Made by a program: the position numbers and the translations under genes. 6,556 bases of DNA from Syntrophaceae bacterium (GTDB lineage: Bacteria; Desulfobacterota; SM23-61). Where the stretch lies: assembly GCA_003154025.1 (NCBI GenBank), contig PMCE01000572.1, positions 4,015 through 10,570 on the forward strand, in the 5' to 3' direction. Positions 1 through 6,413 of the stretch are shown here, one piece after another; within the stretch, counting starts at the first letter, position 1, and each line of letters opens with the position of its first letter. The notes below the pieces were generated by a model. That model had not been told where the DNA came from, ran no database searches, and saw only the letters and a program-made list of their open reading frames with translations.

Positions 1-21
1 AAAGTGAAAGTGTGAGTGTCA

Positions 22-95
22 GTTCTGCGGTGTTGCAGTGCTGCAGTTCCCTTTTTATTTGACCGCAGCACTGCAGCACGGCAACACTGCAGCAC
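22..95. repeat. Imperfect inverted repeat built of 8-nt tandem words (GTGCTGCA-like)
   Basis: The left arm contains three consecutive 8-nt words at 22-29, 30-37 and 38-45 (GTTCTGCG, GTGTTGCA, GTGCTGCA). After an AT-rich spacer around 51-60, the right arm carries four consecutive 8-nt words of the reverse-complement type at 64-71, 72-79, 80-87 and 88-95 (CGCAGCAC, TGCAGCAC, GGCAACAC, TGCAGCAC). The arms can pair into a long imperfect hairpin. The preceding bases 1-24 show a 6-nt period (AAAGTG, AAAGTG, TGAGTG, TCAGTT). The element ends 13 bp before the start codon of the regulator gene. It could act as a transcription terminator or barrier for an upstream gene, or as a dispersed genomic repeat; the sequence does not decide between these. 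Confidence 0.7.
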
Positions 96-108
96 ATAAC
101 TTGTACGT

Positions 109-390
109 ATGGATGATAAACCCCAGACCCTGAGGAAGGAGATCGCCAAAGCCCTTGAGGAAGGGCCGATGGACCTGCGGGAAATTTCCCAGCTTTTTCG
201 GATTCGGGAGAAGGATATTTTGGATCACTTGCAACACATATCCCTCTCTGCGCGCCTCAAAATGGACCCGGCCGTTTGTCTGGATTGCGGCTTCTCCTTC
301 AAGAAAAGGGACCGGTTGAACACCCCCAGCCGTTGTCCCCTTTGCAAAAGCGAGTCTATTTCCCCGCCACGGTATCAGGTGATCGGATAA
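109..390 (+). CDS. Small HTH plus zinc-ribbon transcriptional regulator (COG3357-like)
   Basis: This 93-residue protein is probably a DNA-binding regulator. Residues about 5-50 look like a winged-helix/HTH segment: a helical stretch (LRKEIAKALEEGP) is followed by MDLREISQLFRIREKDILDH, the layout of 'low-threshold' repressor HTHs. Residues 57-79 form a zinc ribbon with cysteines C57, C60, C76 and C79 (CxxC-x15-CxxC). The tail has the RCPLCKSESISPPRYQV pattern that I associate with the family described as an HTH domain fused to a Zn-ribbon (COG3357). The ATG start has no visible Shine-Dalgarno sequence and lies just after the inverted repeat, so translation may be leaderless or weak. The next in-frame ATG (169) would delete much of the HTH, so 109 is preferred. 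The gene converges on the selenoprotein gene with 35 bp between stop codons. Target genes and ligand are unknown. Confidence 0.85.
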   Translation: MDDKPQTLRKEIAKALEEGPMDLREISQLFRIREKDILDHLQHISLSARLKMDPAVCLDCGFSFKKRDRLNTPSRCPLCKSESISPPRYQVIG

Positions 391-425
391 AATTCTCCCT
401 TTATGGGGCTGCCGGCGGGTCGCCG

Positions 426-884
426 CTACGATGCCCGTTCGATAAGCTCCCCTACCATTTGGGCTGTCTTCCCTACGATCCGCCCGCATTCCAAGATTTT
501 TTCACTCTTGTAGAAGCCTTTAGCCTGTTCCCGGTCCTTCCAGTCGACTTGGGCGATCTCCCGGCAGAGAATACCCCGGTGCTTTTTTACGATCTCCCGG
601 AAACCCTGAAGAACCTCCTGGGCATAAGACCACATCCTGGGGTCTTCTTTTTCTTCTTCCCGGGCGCGGCTGAACCGCAACCCGATCACCGCCAGGGCTC
701 CGGCCACGGCCCCGCAGACCTCGCCGTTTCCCCCCAGGCCGCCTCCAAAAGCTCCCATGGCTTTTATGACCTCGTCATCTTTCGTGCCCAGCTTCTCTTG
801 CCCGACCGCAAGAACGGCCTGGCTTCAGTGGAACCGCCTCATCAACAGCTGGGTGGCTTTTTCCTTCATTTCTTCCTTGGTCAT
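426..884 (-). CDS. C-GCAxxG-C-C family putative redox selenoprotein (UGA = Sec20)
   Basis: Read on the minus strand from the ATG at 884-882, the frame encodes MTKEEMKEKATQLLMRRFH. It then meets TGA (827-825) and continues in the same frame with SQAVLAVGQEKLGTKDDEV, then MGAFGGGLGGNGEVCGAVAG, to a TAG stop at 428-426. The full product is 152 residues. The family is a putative redox-active group defined by four spaced cysteines; here they are U20, C57 (in CGAVAG), C107 (ILCREI) and C133 (LECGRI). The TGA occupies exactly the first cysteine position (F-H-C-S-Q-A-V in cysteine versions), and a SECIS-like hairpin follows it. A GGGGAAGG ribosome-binding site precedes ATG 884. Starting instead at Met43 (758) would remove the active-site residue and has no comparable support. 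The acyl-CoA synthetase subunit gene lies 138 bp upstream on the same strand. The substrate and partner are unknown. A nonsense mutation is the alternative, but the intact downstream frame and the hairpin argue against it. Confidence 0.85.
788..827 (-). promoter_or_regulatory. Bacterial SECIS-like hairpin directly 3' of the in-frame UGA
   Basis: On the minus-strand mRNA, the UGA (827-825) is followed after 17 nt by a 6-nt apical loop GGUCGG (807-802). The loop is closed by seven consecutive pairs: UUCUUGC (814-808) with GCAAGAG (801-795), of which one is a G-U pair. An internal loop (GCCG against AAG) separates this from a lower four-pair stem, CCAG (822-819) with CUGG (791-788). Bacterial SECIS elements recognised by SelB sit immediately after the UGA inside the coding region, with a small apical loop that has G near its 5' side. 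The GGUC in this loop and its distance from the UGA closely resemble the E. coli fdhF element as I remember it. Folding was done by eye. Confidence 0.75.
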
Positions 885-913
885 GCTACCTTCCCCGTAA
901 CGTCCTAAATTAT

Positions 914-941
914 GAGTTGGGAGTCGAGAGTTGGAAGTTGT
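914..941. repeat. Four-unit 7-nt degenerate tandem repeat (GAGTTGG-like)
   Basis: Four consecutive 7-nt words occupy 914-920, 921-927, 928-934 and 935-941 (GAGTTGG, GAGTCGA, GAGTTGG, AAGTTGT). They lie in the 138-bp gap between the acyl-CoA synthetase subunit stop (1023) and the selenoprotein start (884). No inverted second arm was seen. The remainder of the gap holds a small AGGC-TTGA-GCCT hairpin around 1006-1017, followed by five T residues on the plus strand. That hairpin is too short for a confident terminator call. Confidence 0.55.
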
Positions 942-1022
942 GCACGGTAAATGAATAGCCTCCACGAACGCCCACGCCGCCGCTAATGGTTTTCCGCGAG
1001 TTTTGAGGCTTGAGCCTTTTTC

Positions 1023-2429
1023 CTATTCCTTCGAGCCTCGTTCCTCGTATCCAGCTTTGATCTTTGCATATTTCCACATTTGCGCGAAGACCCGCACCGC
1101 CATCTCCGGGAAGTCAAAGCAGGGGATGCGTTGTTCCTCCAAAAAATTCTGACAGACGTCCATGTCTTTTTTCGCCCCCAGAATGGAGCAGAAGACCGGC
1201 TTGGTCCTCCCTCCCCGGAGCATGTCAGCCATGGGTTGGTAGATCTCCGGCCCGGAGTTGGCAAAGGAGATGAAAACCACCCCGTCCACTCCCTTGTCCT
1301 CCAGCAAAGCCCCCAAAATCTCCTTGGTAGTCTTCTCAAACCCGTGGGCCAGCCAATCGGGGAAAATGTCCACCGGGTTCTGGATTTTGGAAACCGTCGC
1401 GATGATGCGGCCGATCCTCTCCCGGGTGGATTCTTCCAGACGGGCAACCTGCAGCCCCTGCTCCATTGCCGCATCGATGCTCATGATGGCCTGGGCTCCG
1501 CTGTAGGTTACAAAAGCCAGGCGCCCGCCCCGGGGAAGGGGCATGTTCAAGAACCCTTTCAGGCTCCGGACGAAATCATCGATCCCCGTGAGCCGCAGTA
1601 TCCCTGCCTGTCTTACAGCCCCCTCGAATACGGTATCCTCCACGGCCATGCTGGCGGTGTGGGAAGCCGTGGCCCGGGCACCCTCGCGGGTCCGGCCCCC
1701 CTTGATCAAGAGAACGGGCTTCCGGGCCACCGCCTGTTTGGCGGTCTCTAGGAACCGTCTTCCATCCTTCACGTCTTCCAGGTACATGCCGATGATCTGG
1801 GTCTGCTCATCCTCCATAAGGTAGGAGAGCGCATCCGATTCGTTCACATCCACTTTGTTCCCCAGGCCGAGCCCCTTGGAAAGTTGAAAACCCTCAAAGG
1901 AGCTCAAATACCGGAGAAGCGCCCCCACGAAGATCCCGGACTGGGCGGCAAACCCGATGGGGCCGGGACGGAGCATGCGGGGGCCGGCATAGTAGGAGGT
2001 CGTAAGCCCTGTGGCGGTGTTCACCAACCCCAGGGTATTGGGCCCGAACCCCCTCATCCCGGAGGAGCGGAGAATATTTCTCACTTCTTCTTGGTACTTC
2101 GCCCCTTCCGTGCCCGTCTCCGCGAATCCTTCGGCGGAGATGACCACTCCTTTGACCCCTTTTCGGGCACAGTCCTGCAATACGCCCGGAATCAAGCGGG
2201 GAGGAACGAGCAGGACGGCCAGGTCCACGGGAAAAGGAACCTCCTCCAGATTCCGGTAGAGAGGGGTTTCGAAAACCTCTCCTCCCTGAGGATTCACCCC
2301 CGCCACCTGCCCCCGGAATCCAACCTTCTTCAAAACCTTAAGGAGCTGTGCCCCCGGCTTCTCCGGATCGCGGGAAGCTCCGATCACTGCCACGCTCTTG
2401 GCGTCCAAAATCTCCCGAATGGGCCTCAT
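1023..2429 (-). CDS. Acetate/acyl-CoA synthetase (NDP-forming) alpha-type subunit
   Basis: This 468-residue cytoplasmic protein matches the alpha half of ADP-forming acyl-CoA synthetases. These enzymes interconvert acyl-CoA, ADP and phosphate with the free acid, CoA and ATP. Residues about 5-130 form the CoA-binding Rossmann domain (SVAVIGASRDPEKPGAQLL near the N-terminus, GFAETG at 101-106, GPNTLG at 129-134). Residues about 150-285 form the first succinyl-CoA-ligase-like domain, with the phosphorylated histidine expected at H257 in the ASHTAS motif. Residues about 300-460 form the second such domain (NPVDIFPDW near 351). The start is well fixed: GGGAGGAA lies just upstream of the ATG. The ATP-grasp (beta) half is absent from this protein and from the window, so a partner must be encoded elsewhere if the enzyme is active. 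The gene is divergent from the cyclase gene and may be co-transcribed with the downstream selenoprotein gene. Such enzymes let anaerobes make ATP from acyl-CoA; the acyl substrate cannot be told here. Confidence 0.88.
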   Translation of the reverse strand: MRPIREILDAKSVAVIGASRDPEKPGAQLLKVLKKVGFRGQVAGVNPQGGEVFETPLYRNLEEVPFPVDLAVLLVPPRLIPGVLQDCARKGVKGVVISAEGFAETGTEGAKYQEEVRNILRSSGMRGFGPNTLGLVNTATGLTTSYYAGPRMLRPGPIGFAAQSGIFVGALLRYLSSFEGFQLSKGLGLGNKVDVNESDALSYLMEDEQTQIIGMYLEDVKDGRRFLETAKQAVARKPVLLIKGGRTREGARATASHTASMAVEDTVFEGAVRQAGILRLTGIDDFVRSLKGFLNMPLPRGGRLAFVTYSGAQAIMSIDAAMEQGLQVARLEESTRERIGRIIATVSKIQNPVDIFPDWLAHGFEKTTKEILGALLEDKGVDGVVFISFANSGPEIYQPMADMLRGGRTKPVFCSILGAKKDMDVCQNFLEEQRIPCFDFPEMAVRVFAQMWKYAKIKAGYEERGSKE

Positions 2430-2565
2430 GAATTCCTCCCTAAAATCTTAACCAGTTCAACCGCCCGTAACATAACATATTCAGCCCGAAGAGAAAACTT
2501 TTTTTGGCTCCCTTCGACGCCTTCGTCTCCAGCCGGCTCAAGGCATTGGTTCCTGCTTCTGGTAA

Positions 2566-4779
2566 ATGGAATGTCGATCGGCTATAATTCTTGAGAGGTT
2601 CGGTATACCCATAGAAGAAGGTCCGGAATTGCAGCAACTCCTTCTCTCCAGCCGAAAAGGAAAGATTCTTTTGGGCTCGGCCATCGGCCTCCTGGCTTGG
2701 GCCTTTGTGCTTTTTCTATACTACGGAAGCATCCTCGAATCCTACGAGTTGAAAACCTACGATCAGCTTTGCAGGCTCAAGGCAGGCGGCTCTCCCGCTC
2801 CTGAAGAAGTGGTCCTGATCGTCGTGGACCAAGGCAGCCTGGCGGCGGCTCAGAAGGAAGGGATCAACTGGCCTTGGCCGCGCCAGATGTACGCCCCCAT
2901 CCTGCAGTTTTGCGCCTTCGCGGGAGCCAAGGCCGTGGCCTTCGACATTCTCTTCACCGAACCTTCTTCTTACGGGGTGGAAGACGATCAACTGCTCGCC
3001 GAAGCTCTCAAGGCCAACGGTCATGCCTTCCTGCCCATCTTTCTCAGCCGTCAGAATCGCCCCCTTCCCCCCTGGGAAAAGAGCCTTCTCGACCGGAGCT
3101 CGCTTCCTTTGAAAGACGAAACAGGGCAAAGCTCTTCGCCTTACCTCTCTTCCCTCCCGCCGGTACAAAACCTGGCCGAGAGCGCCCGCGGCCTGGGAAA
3201 TGTGGCCATCTTTCCCGACTCCGACGGAATTTACCGGCGGGTGCCAGTGGTCTTCTCTTACCAGGGGTATTGGATTCCCTCCCTGGGACTGGCCCCCCTC
3301 AACCACCTTCCGGGCGGAGAGACCGCAGTGCTGAAGAAAAATTCATTGGGGGTTAAGGACTTCTCCTTTCCCCTGGATCCTCAGCAGAATTTTCTTCTTT
3401 ATTACTACAGCCAGGAAAAAGATTTTCGACGCTTCTCGGCTTTCAACGTCATTCAATCCTCCCTCGCCCTTCAGGAGGGGAAAAAGCCCGTCTATCCCCC
3501 TGAATCCCTGCGGGGAAAAATCGTCTACGTCGGGTTCACCGCTCCCGGCTTGTTTGACCTGAAACCCTCACCGGTCAGCTCCGTAACCCCAGGCATGGCC
3601 ATCCACGCCACTCTGGTGGCCAATCTCCTCCACAAGGATTTCCGGGTGCGGGTTTCCCCTTACCTGGTCTTGCTTCTAAGCTTGATTTTCGCTCTCGCCA
3701 TCTCGATCACCGTGCTGCTGGTTCCTGGCCTCTGGCAGCTGGTCCTTCTTCTTCTGTCCTATGGGGGAGGGTTGTTTCTTCTGGTCTTCCTCTCTTTTCA
3801 GAATAACCTTTGGGTCGATGGAGTCCTGTTGGCCTCCAGCCTGGGGCTGAGCTTTGCCATGAGCACGGTTTTCAGTTACGCCACCGAAGGGCGCCAGAAG
3901 CGGCAGATCAAGCAGGCCTTTTCCCATTACATGTCTGACCTCTTGATCCAGGATTTGCTGAAGCATCCCGAAAAACTCCGCCTGGGCGGAGAAAAAAGAG
4001 TCCTTTCGGTTTTCTTCTCAGACCTGGCCGGGTTCACCAGCTTGTCTGAAAAACTCACCCCGGAAGCGGTGGTCACCCTTCTGAACCGGTATCTTACGGC
4101 GATGACCGACATTATCCTGGCCAGCGGCGGGCTCATCGATAAATATGAAGGGGACGCCATCATGGCCTTCTGGGGGGCTCCCCTCCCCCAGGATGATCAC
4201 GCCGCCCGCGCCTGCCTGACAGCGTTGGCGAATCAGGCCCGCCTAGTTGAACTGAGGAAGGAATTCACCGCCATGGGCCTGCCCCCCGTCTTTGCGCGGA
4301 TCGGGATCAACACCGGACCGATGATCATCGGGAATATGGGATCCAGCCAGCGTTTCGACTTCACCGTAATCGGCGACAGCGTCAACCTGGCCTCGCGCCT
4401 GGAAGGAGCGGGAAAAGAATACGGGACTTCCATCCTCATCAGCGAGGACACCTATCGGCAAGCCCAGAACGCGGTGGAAGTCAGGGAACTCGACCTTCTT
4501 CAAGTGAAGGGAAAGCAAGTCCCGGTCCGCATCTATGAGCTCCTCGCCAAGAAGGGAGAGCTTGAATCCGAGAAGGCCCACCGATGCGGAATCTTCGCCG
4601 AAGGGCTGGCCCTTTACCGGAAACAGGAGTGGATCGAAGCCGCTGCACGATTCACCCGGGTCCTCGACCTGGATCCCGACGACGGCCCGGCCAAGACTTT
4701 CCTCCGGCGGTGCCAGGGTTACCGGGAGAATCCTCCCGGGCCCGGATGGGATGGAGTGTTTCGGTTGACGACCAAATGA
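2566..4779 (+). CDS. CHASE2-domain membrane adenylate cyclase (class III)
   Basis: This 737-residue membrane sensor probably converts ATP to cyclic AMP in response to an extracytoplasmic signal. A transmembrane helix at about 34-53 is followed by a CHASE2 sensor domain at about 55-360 (ELKTYDQLCRLK; KAVAFDILFTEPS; GKIVYVGFTAPGLFD). About three hydrophobic helices follow at 364-435. A class III cyclase domain covers about 475-662. Its catalytic set is complete: metal-binding D486 (FFSDLAGFTS) and D530 (KYEGDAIMAFWG), purine-recognising K526 and T600, and transition-state residues N607 and R611 (VIGDSVNLASRLE). The K/T pair favours ATP over GTP. The C-terminus (about 673-715) holds a TPR-like helical pair (GLALYRKQEWIEAAARFTRVLDLDP). 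The start is uncertain: ATG 2566 lacks a clear Shine-Dalgarno sequence, while TTG 2629 has AGAAGAAGG upstream and would leave a short N-terminus before the first helix. The stop codon touches the following inverted repeat. Its signal is unknown. Confidence 0.9.
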   Translation: MECRSAIILERFGIPIEEGPELQQLLLSSRKGKILLGSAIGLLAWAFVLFLYYGSILESYELKTYDQLCRLKAGGSPAPEEVVLIVVDQGSLAAAQKEGINWPWPRQMYAPILQFCAFAGAKAVAFDILFTEPSSYGVEDDQLLAEALKANGHAFLPIFLSRQNRPLPPWEKSLLDRSSLPLKDETGQSSSPYLSSLPPVQNLAESARGLGNVAIFPDSDGIYRRVPVVFSYQGYWIPSLGLAPLNHLPGGETAVLKKNSLGVKDFSFPLDPQQNFLLYYYSQEKDFRRFSAFNVIQSSLALQEGKKPVYPPESLRGKIVYVGFTAPGLFDLKPSPVSSVTPGMAIHATLVANLLHKDFRVRVSPYLVLLLSLIFALAISITVLLVPGLWQLVLLLLSYGGGLFLLVFLSFQNNLWVDGVLLASSLGLSFAMSTVFSYATEGRQKRQIKQAFSHYMSDLLIQDLLKHPEKLRLGGEKRVLSVFFSDLAGFTSLSEKLTPEAVVTLLNRYLTAMTDIILASGGLIDKYEGDAIMAFWGAPLPQDDHAARACLTALANQARLVELRKEFTAMGLPPVFARIGINTGPMIIGNMGSSQRFDFTVIGDSVNLASRLEGAGKEYGTSILISEDTYRQAQNAVEVRELDLLQVKGKQVPVRIYELLAKKGELESEKAHRCGIFAEGLALYRKQEWIEAAARFTRVLDLDPDDGPAKTFLRRCQGYRENPPGPGWDGVFRLTTK
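2583..2588 (+). promoter_or_regulatory. TATAAT candidate -10 box near the cyclase start
   Basis: A perfect TATAAT hexamer lies just inside the longest open frame of the cyclase gene. No convincing TTGACA-like -35 box lies at 16-18 bp upstream. If it is a real -10 box, transcription would begin after the ATG at 2566 and translation would have to start downstream. The TTG at 2629, preceded by AGAAGAAGG, would be the candidate. The divergent gap 2430-2565 otherwise shows no confident promoter or operator. Confidence 0.25.
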
Positions 4780-4981
4780 AAGTGCCTTAAGTGCCTCAAA
4801 TGCCTCAAGTGCCTTAAGTTCAAAGTTCCCCGGAGTGCCCGGGCTGCCCAAATGCACTTGAACACTCGTTGGATTTTATACGCCCAGGAGAGTTAAGGGC
4901 GAGGATGGGGTTGAGTTTTATGATGAGATTGAGTTTTTTAACTTCAGGCACTTGAGGTATTTGAGCGCACTCGAGGCACTC
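4779..4981. repeat. Large imperfect inverted repeat built of 9-nt tandem words (GTGCCTCAA-like)
   Basis: The left arm has four consecutive 9-nt words at 4782-4790, 4791-4799, 4800-4808 and 4809-4817 (GTGCCTTAA, GTGCCTCAA, ATGCCTCAA, GTGCCTTAA). The right arm, about 4938-4981, reads as the reverse complement of the left arm. By eye the arms agree at about 38 of 43 positions, with a single 1-nt insertion. Roughly 115 bp separate the arms and hold no gene; they include two TTGAGTTTT copies near 4911 and 4929 and a small CGCCC/GGGCG pairing. The left arm abuts the cyclase stop codon, and the right arm ends about 20 bp before the SH3 gene start. It may form a transcript-end hairpin or be a dispersed non-autonomous repeat. 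The 221-bp intergenic gap contains nothing else I can call. Confidence 0.8.
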
Positions 4982-5000
4982 TTTGGACAGGAGGTTCATC

Positions 5001-5477
5001 ATGAAAAGAAAAATCTGGGTCTGGGTCCTGGCCCTGTGCCTTTTCTCTTCCGCTGCCGCAGCAGCAACGGTGAAGGTCATAACCCAGGATGCGGTGATCC
5101 GCAAAGACAAGCGTTTCTTTGCTCCGGCTCTGGTGCGCGCCCCCTTTGGGGCCTCCCTCCAGGAATTGGGGCGGGACGGAGATTGGTTCCGGGTGAGTTA
5201 CCAGGGCAAGGAAGGCTGGATTCACAAGAGCGCCCTTCAGGAACAGAAATTCCAGCTCTCCTCGCTGGCCGGCGGGAAGGCCGAAGAATCTTCCCGCGAC
5301 GAAGTCGCCCTGGCTGGCAAGGGGTTCACCCCGGAGGTGGAAAAGGCCTTTCGGGAGAAGAACCCGAAGATGAGGTACGACCTCGTAAACCAGGTGCAGG
5401 CCTATCAGGTGGATGAGCAGAGGCTTCAGGCCTTCCTCCGGGCGGGCAATCTCCAGGAGCCGGGAGGTGCCCCGTGA
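5001..5477 (+). CDS. Secreted bacterial SH3-domain protein
   Basis: The start is ATG 5001, which has AGGAGG at 4989-4994 with a 6-nt spacer; an upstream in-frame TTG at 4983 overlaps this site and is not supported. The 158-residue product begins with a typical signal peptide (MKRKIWVWVLALCLFSSAAA, cleavage probably near residue 22). Residues about 23-80 form a bacterial SH3 (SH3b-like) fold: VKVITQDAVIRKD, PFGASLQELGRDGDWFRVSY and KEGWIHKSAL. Such domains usually bind peptidoglycan or proteins in the periplasm. Residues about 100-150 form a second conserved-looking segment (DEVALAGKGFTPEVEKAFRE, then YDLVNQVQAYQVDEQRLQAF) of unknown function. Its stop codon overlaps the GTG of the M48 protease gene by 4 nt, so the two are very likely translationally coupled and function together in the envelope. 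No catalytic residues are evident. Confidence 0.88.
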   Translation: MKRKIWVWVLALCLFSSAAAAATVKVITQDAVIRKDKRFFAPALVRAPFGASLQELGRDGDWFRVSYQGKEGWIHKSALQEQKFQLSSLAGGKAEESSRDEVALAGKGFTPEVEKAFREKNPKMRYDLVNQVQAYQVDEQRLQAFLRAGNLQEPGGAP

Positions 5478-6382
5478 AACAAGCGCTTCCCTTCTTGGCC
5501 GTCCTTTTATGCCTGCTGCCCGGGATCCTCATCGGCTGCGCCGAGGTGGTCCAGGTGGGAACCGCGGTGGGCCAGGGGATGGGGAAAATCTCCAAAGAGG
5601 ACAAAGAGGCCATCGACCGGATGGCCAATCAGACCGCCAAGGCGGTCAGGCCCATGACCGACCAGGAGGAGCATTATGTGGGGCGTGCGGTCGGTGCCAC
5701 CATCCTCGGCCAATACCGTCTCTATCCGAACGAGCGTCTGACCGCTTATGTCAACGCCATCGGCCAGGCCCTCGCGCTGGCTTCCGACCGCTCTTACACC
5801 TATGCGGGCTACCACTTTTCCGTCTTGGATAGCGAAGAGGTCAATGCTCTCTCTTGCCCGGGAGGCATCATCTTCATCACTCGGGGCATGTTGAAAAAGG
5901 CCCGGGACGAAGATGAGCTGGCAGCCATCCTGGCTCATGAGGTCGCCCACGTGAATCATCGCGACGGGCTGGCTTCGATCCAGAAGTCTCGCTGGGTGGA
6001 AGCCGTGTCGATCCTGGGCTCGGAGACGGCCCGAAAGCTGGGGGGGGCCGAGTTGACCCAGCTGGTTTCGCTTTTCCAGGGATCGGTGGATGACGTAACC
6101 AAGACCCTCCTGGTTAACGGGTACGGCCGGGAGCAGGAGGGACAGGCGGACCTGAGCGCCCTCACCTTTCTGCATCGACTCGGGTACAATCCTTACGGCC
6201 TCCCGGATTACCTGGAACGAATGGCCAAGGAGCAAACGGGAGGATCGAAACAAGGCATCTTCGCCACTCATCCAGGAATGAGCCAACGACTGTCCACGGC
6301 CAAGTCGGTCATTTCCCAGAAGCAGTGGCCCCGGAAATCCGATCCGGCGCGGGACCGACGGTTTCAGGAATCGGTCGGTTAA
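5474..6382 (+). CDS. M48-family zinc metalloprotease, lipoprotein (LoiP/YggG-like)
   Basis: This 302-residue protease starts at GTG 5474, preceded by GGGAGG at 5462-5467. Residues 1-21 form a lipoprotein signal peptide with lipobox LIGC and lipidated C22, so the protein is anchored in a membrane facing the periplasm. The M48 catalytic core is intact: EVNALSCPGGIIFITRGML (122-140), the zinc motif HEVAH (H155, catalytic E156, H159), and a third zinc ligand at E222 in REQEGQAD. The TRGML and THPGMSQRL (265-273) segments are family signatures. The length, with no C-terminal TPR region, suits a LoiP/YggG-like protease rather than BepA. The family degrades misfolded or misassembled envelope proteins. 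The partner gene for the SH3 protein overlaps it upstream. No strong intrinsic terminator follows the stop, although a non-coding repeat region does. Confidence 0.92.
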   Translation: MKQALPFLAVLLCLLPGILIGCAEVVQVGTAVGQGMGKISKEDKEAIDRMANQTAKAVRPMTDQEEHYVGRAVGATILGQYRLYPNERLTAYVNAIGQALALASDRSYTYAGYHFSVLDSEEVNALSCPGGIIFITRGMLKKARDEDELAAILAHEVAHVNHRDGLASIQKSRWVEAVSILGSETARKLGGAELTQLVSLFQGSVDDVTKTLLVNGYGREQEGQADLSALTFLHRLGYNPYGLPDYLERMAKEQTGGSKQGIFATHPGMSQRLSTAKSVISQKQWPRKSDPARDRRFQESVG

Positions 6383-6413
6383 GACAAAGGGCTACAAACA
6401 AATATCCTATTGG

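Noticed and set aside
1..95. CRISPR array in the repeated region at the left edge
   Set aside because: The repeated units are only 6-8 nt, contiguous and degenerate, with no spacers.
408..428. CGGCG-ACC-CGCCG hairpin between the two convergent genes as a bidirectional terminator
   Set aside because: The 5-bp GC stem has no T tract on either strand, and it overlaps the end of the selenoprotein gene.
426..758. The C-GCAxxG-C-C gene as a 110-residue protein starting at Met43, or as a pseudogene with a nonsense mutation
   Set aside because: The frame continues cleanly upstream to ATG 884 with a ribosome-binding site. The family consensus runs across the TGA, which sits at the conserved Cys and is followed by a SECIS-like hairpin. 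A random nonsense mutation would not be expected to have these features.
276..908. Plus-strand 210-codon open frame overlapping the regulator and the selenoprotein gene
   Set aside because: It is antisense to the C-GCAxxG-C-C gene, has low-complexity proline/phenylalanine-rich composition and resembles no family. It is a shadow of the real minus-strand gene.
1003..1020. Rho-independent terminator (AGGC-TTGA-GCCT followed by TTTTT, plus strand)
   Set aside because: The stem has only 4-5 pairs, and the T tract is on the strand opposite to both neighbouring genes.
2440..2637. Minus-strand 65-codon frame in the divergent gap
   Set aside because: It has no ribosome-binding site and no recognisable domain, and it overlaps the cyclase start. 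Likely chance.
6353..6376. Hairpin GACCGA/TCGGTC at the end of the M48 gene as a terminator
   Set aside because: It lies inside the coding sequence before the stop codon, has only a 6-bp stem with a 12-nt loop, and is not followed by a T tract.
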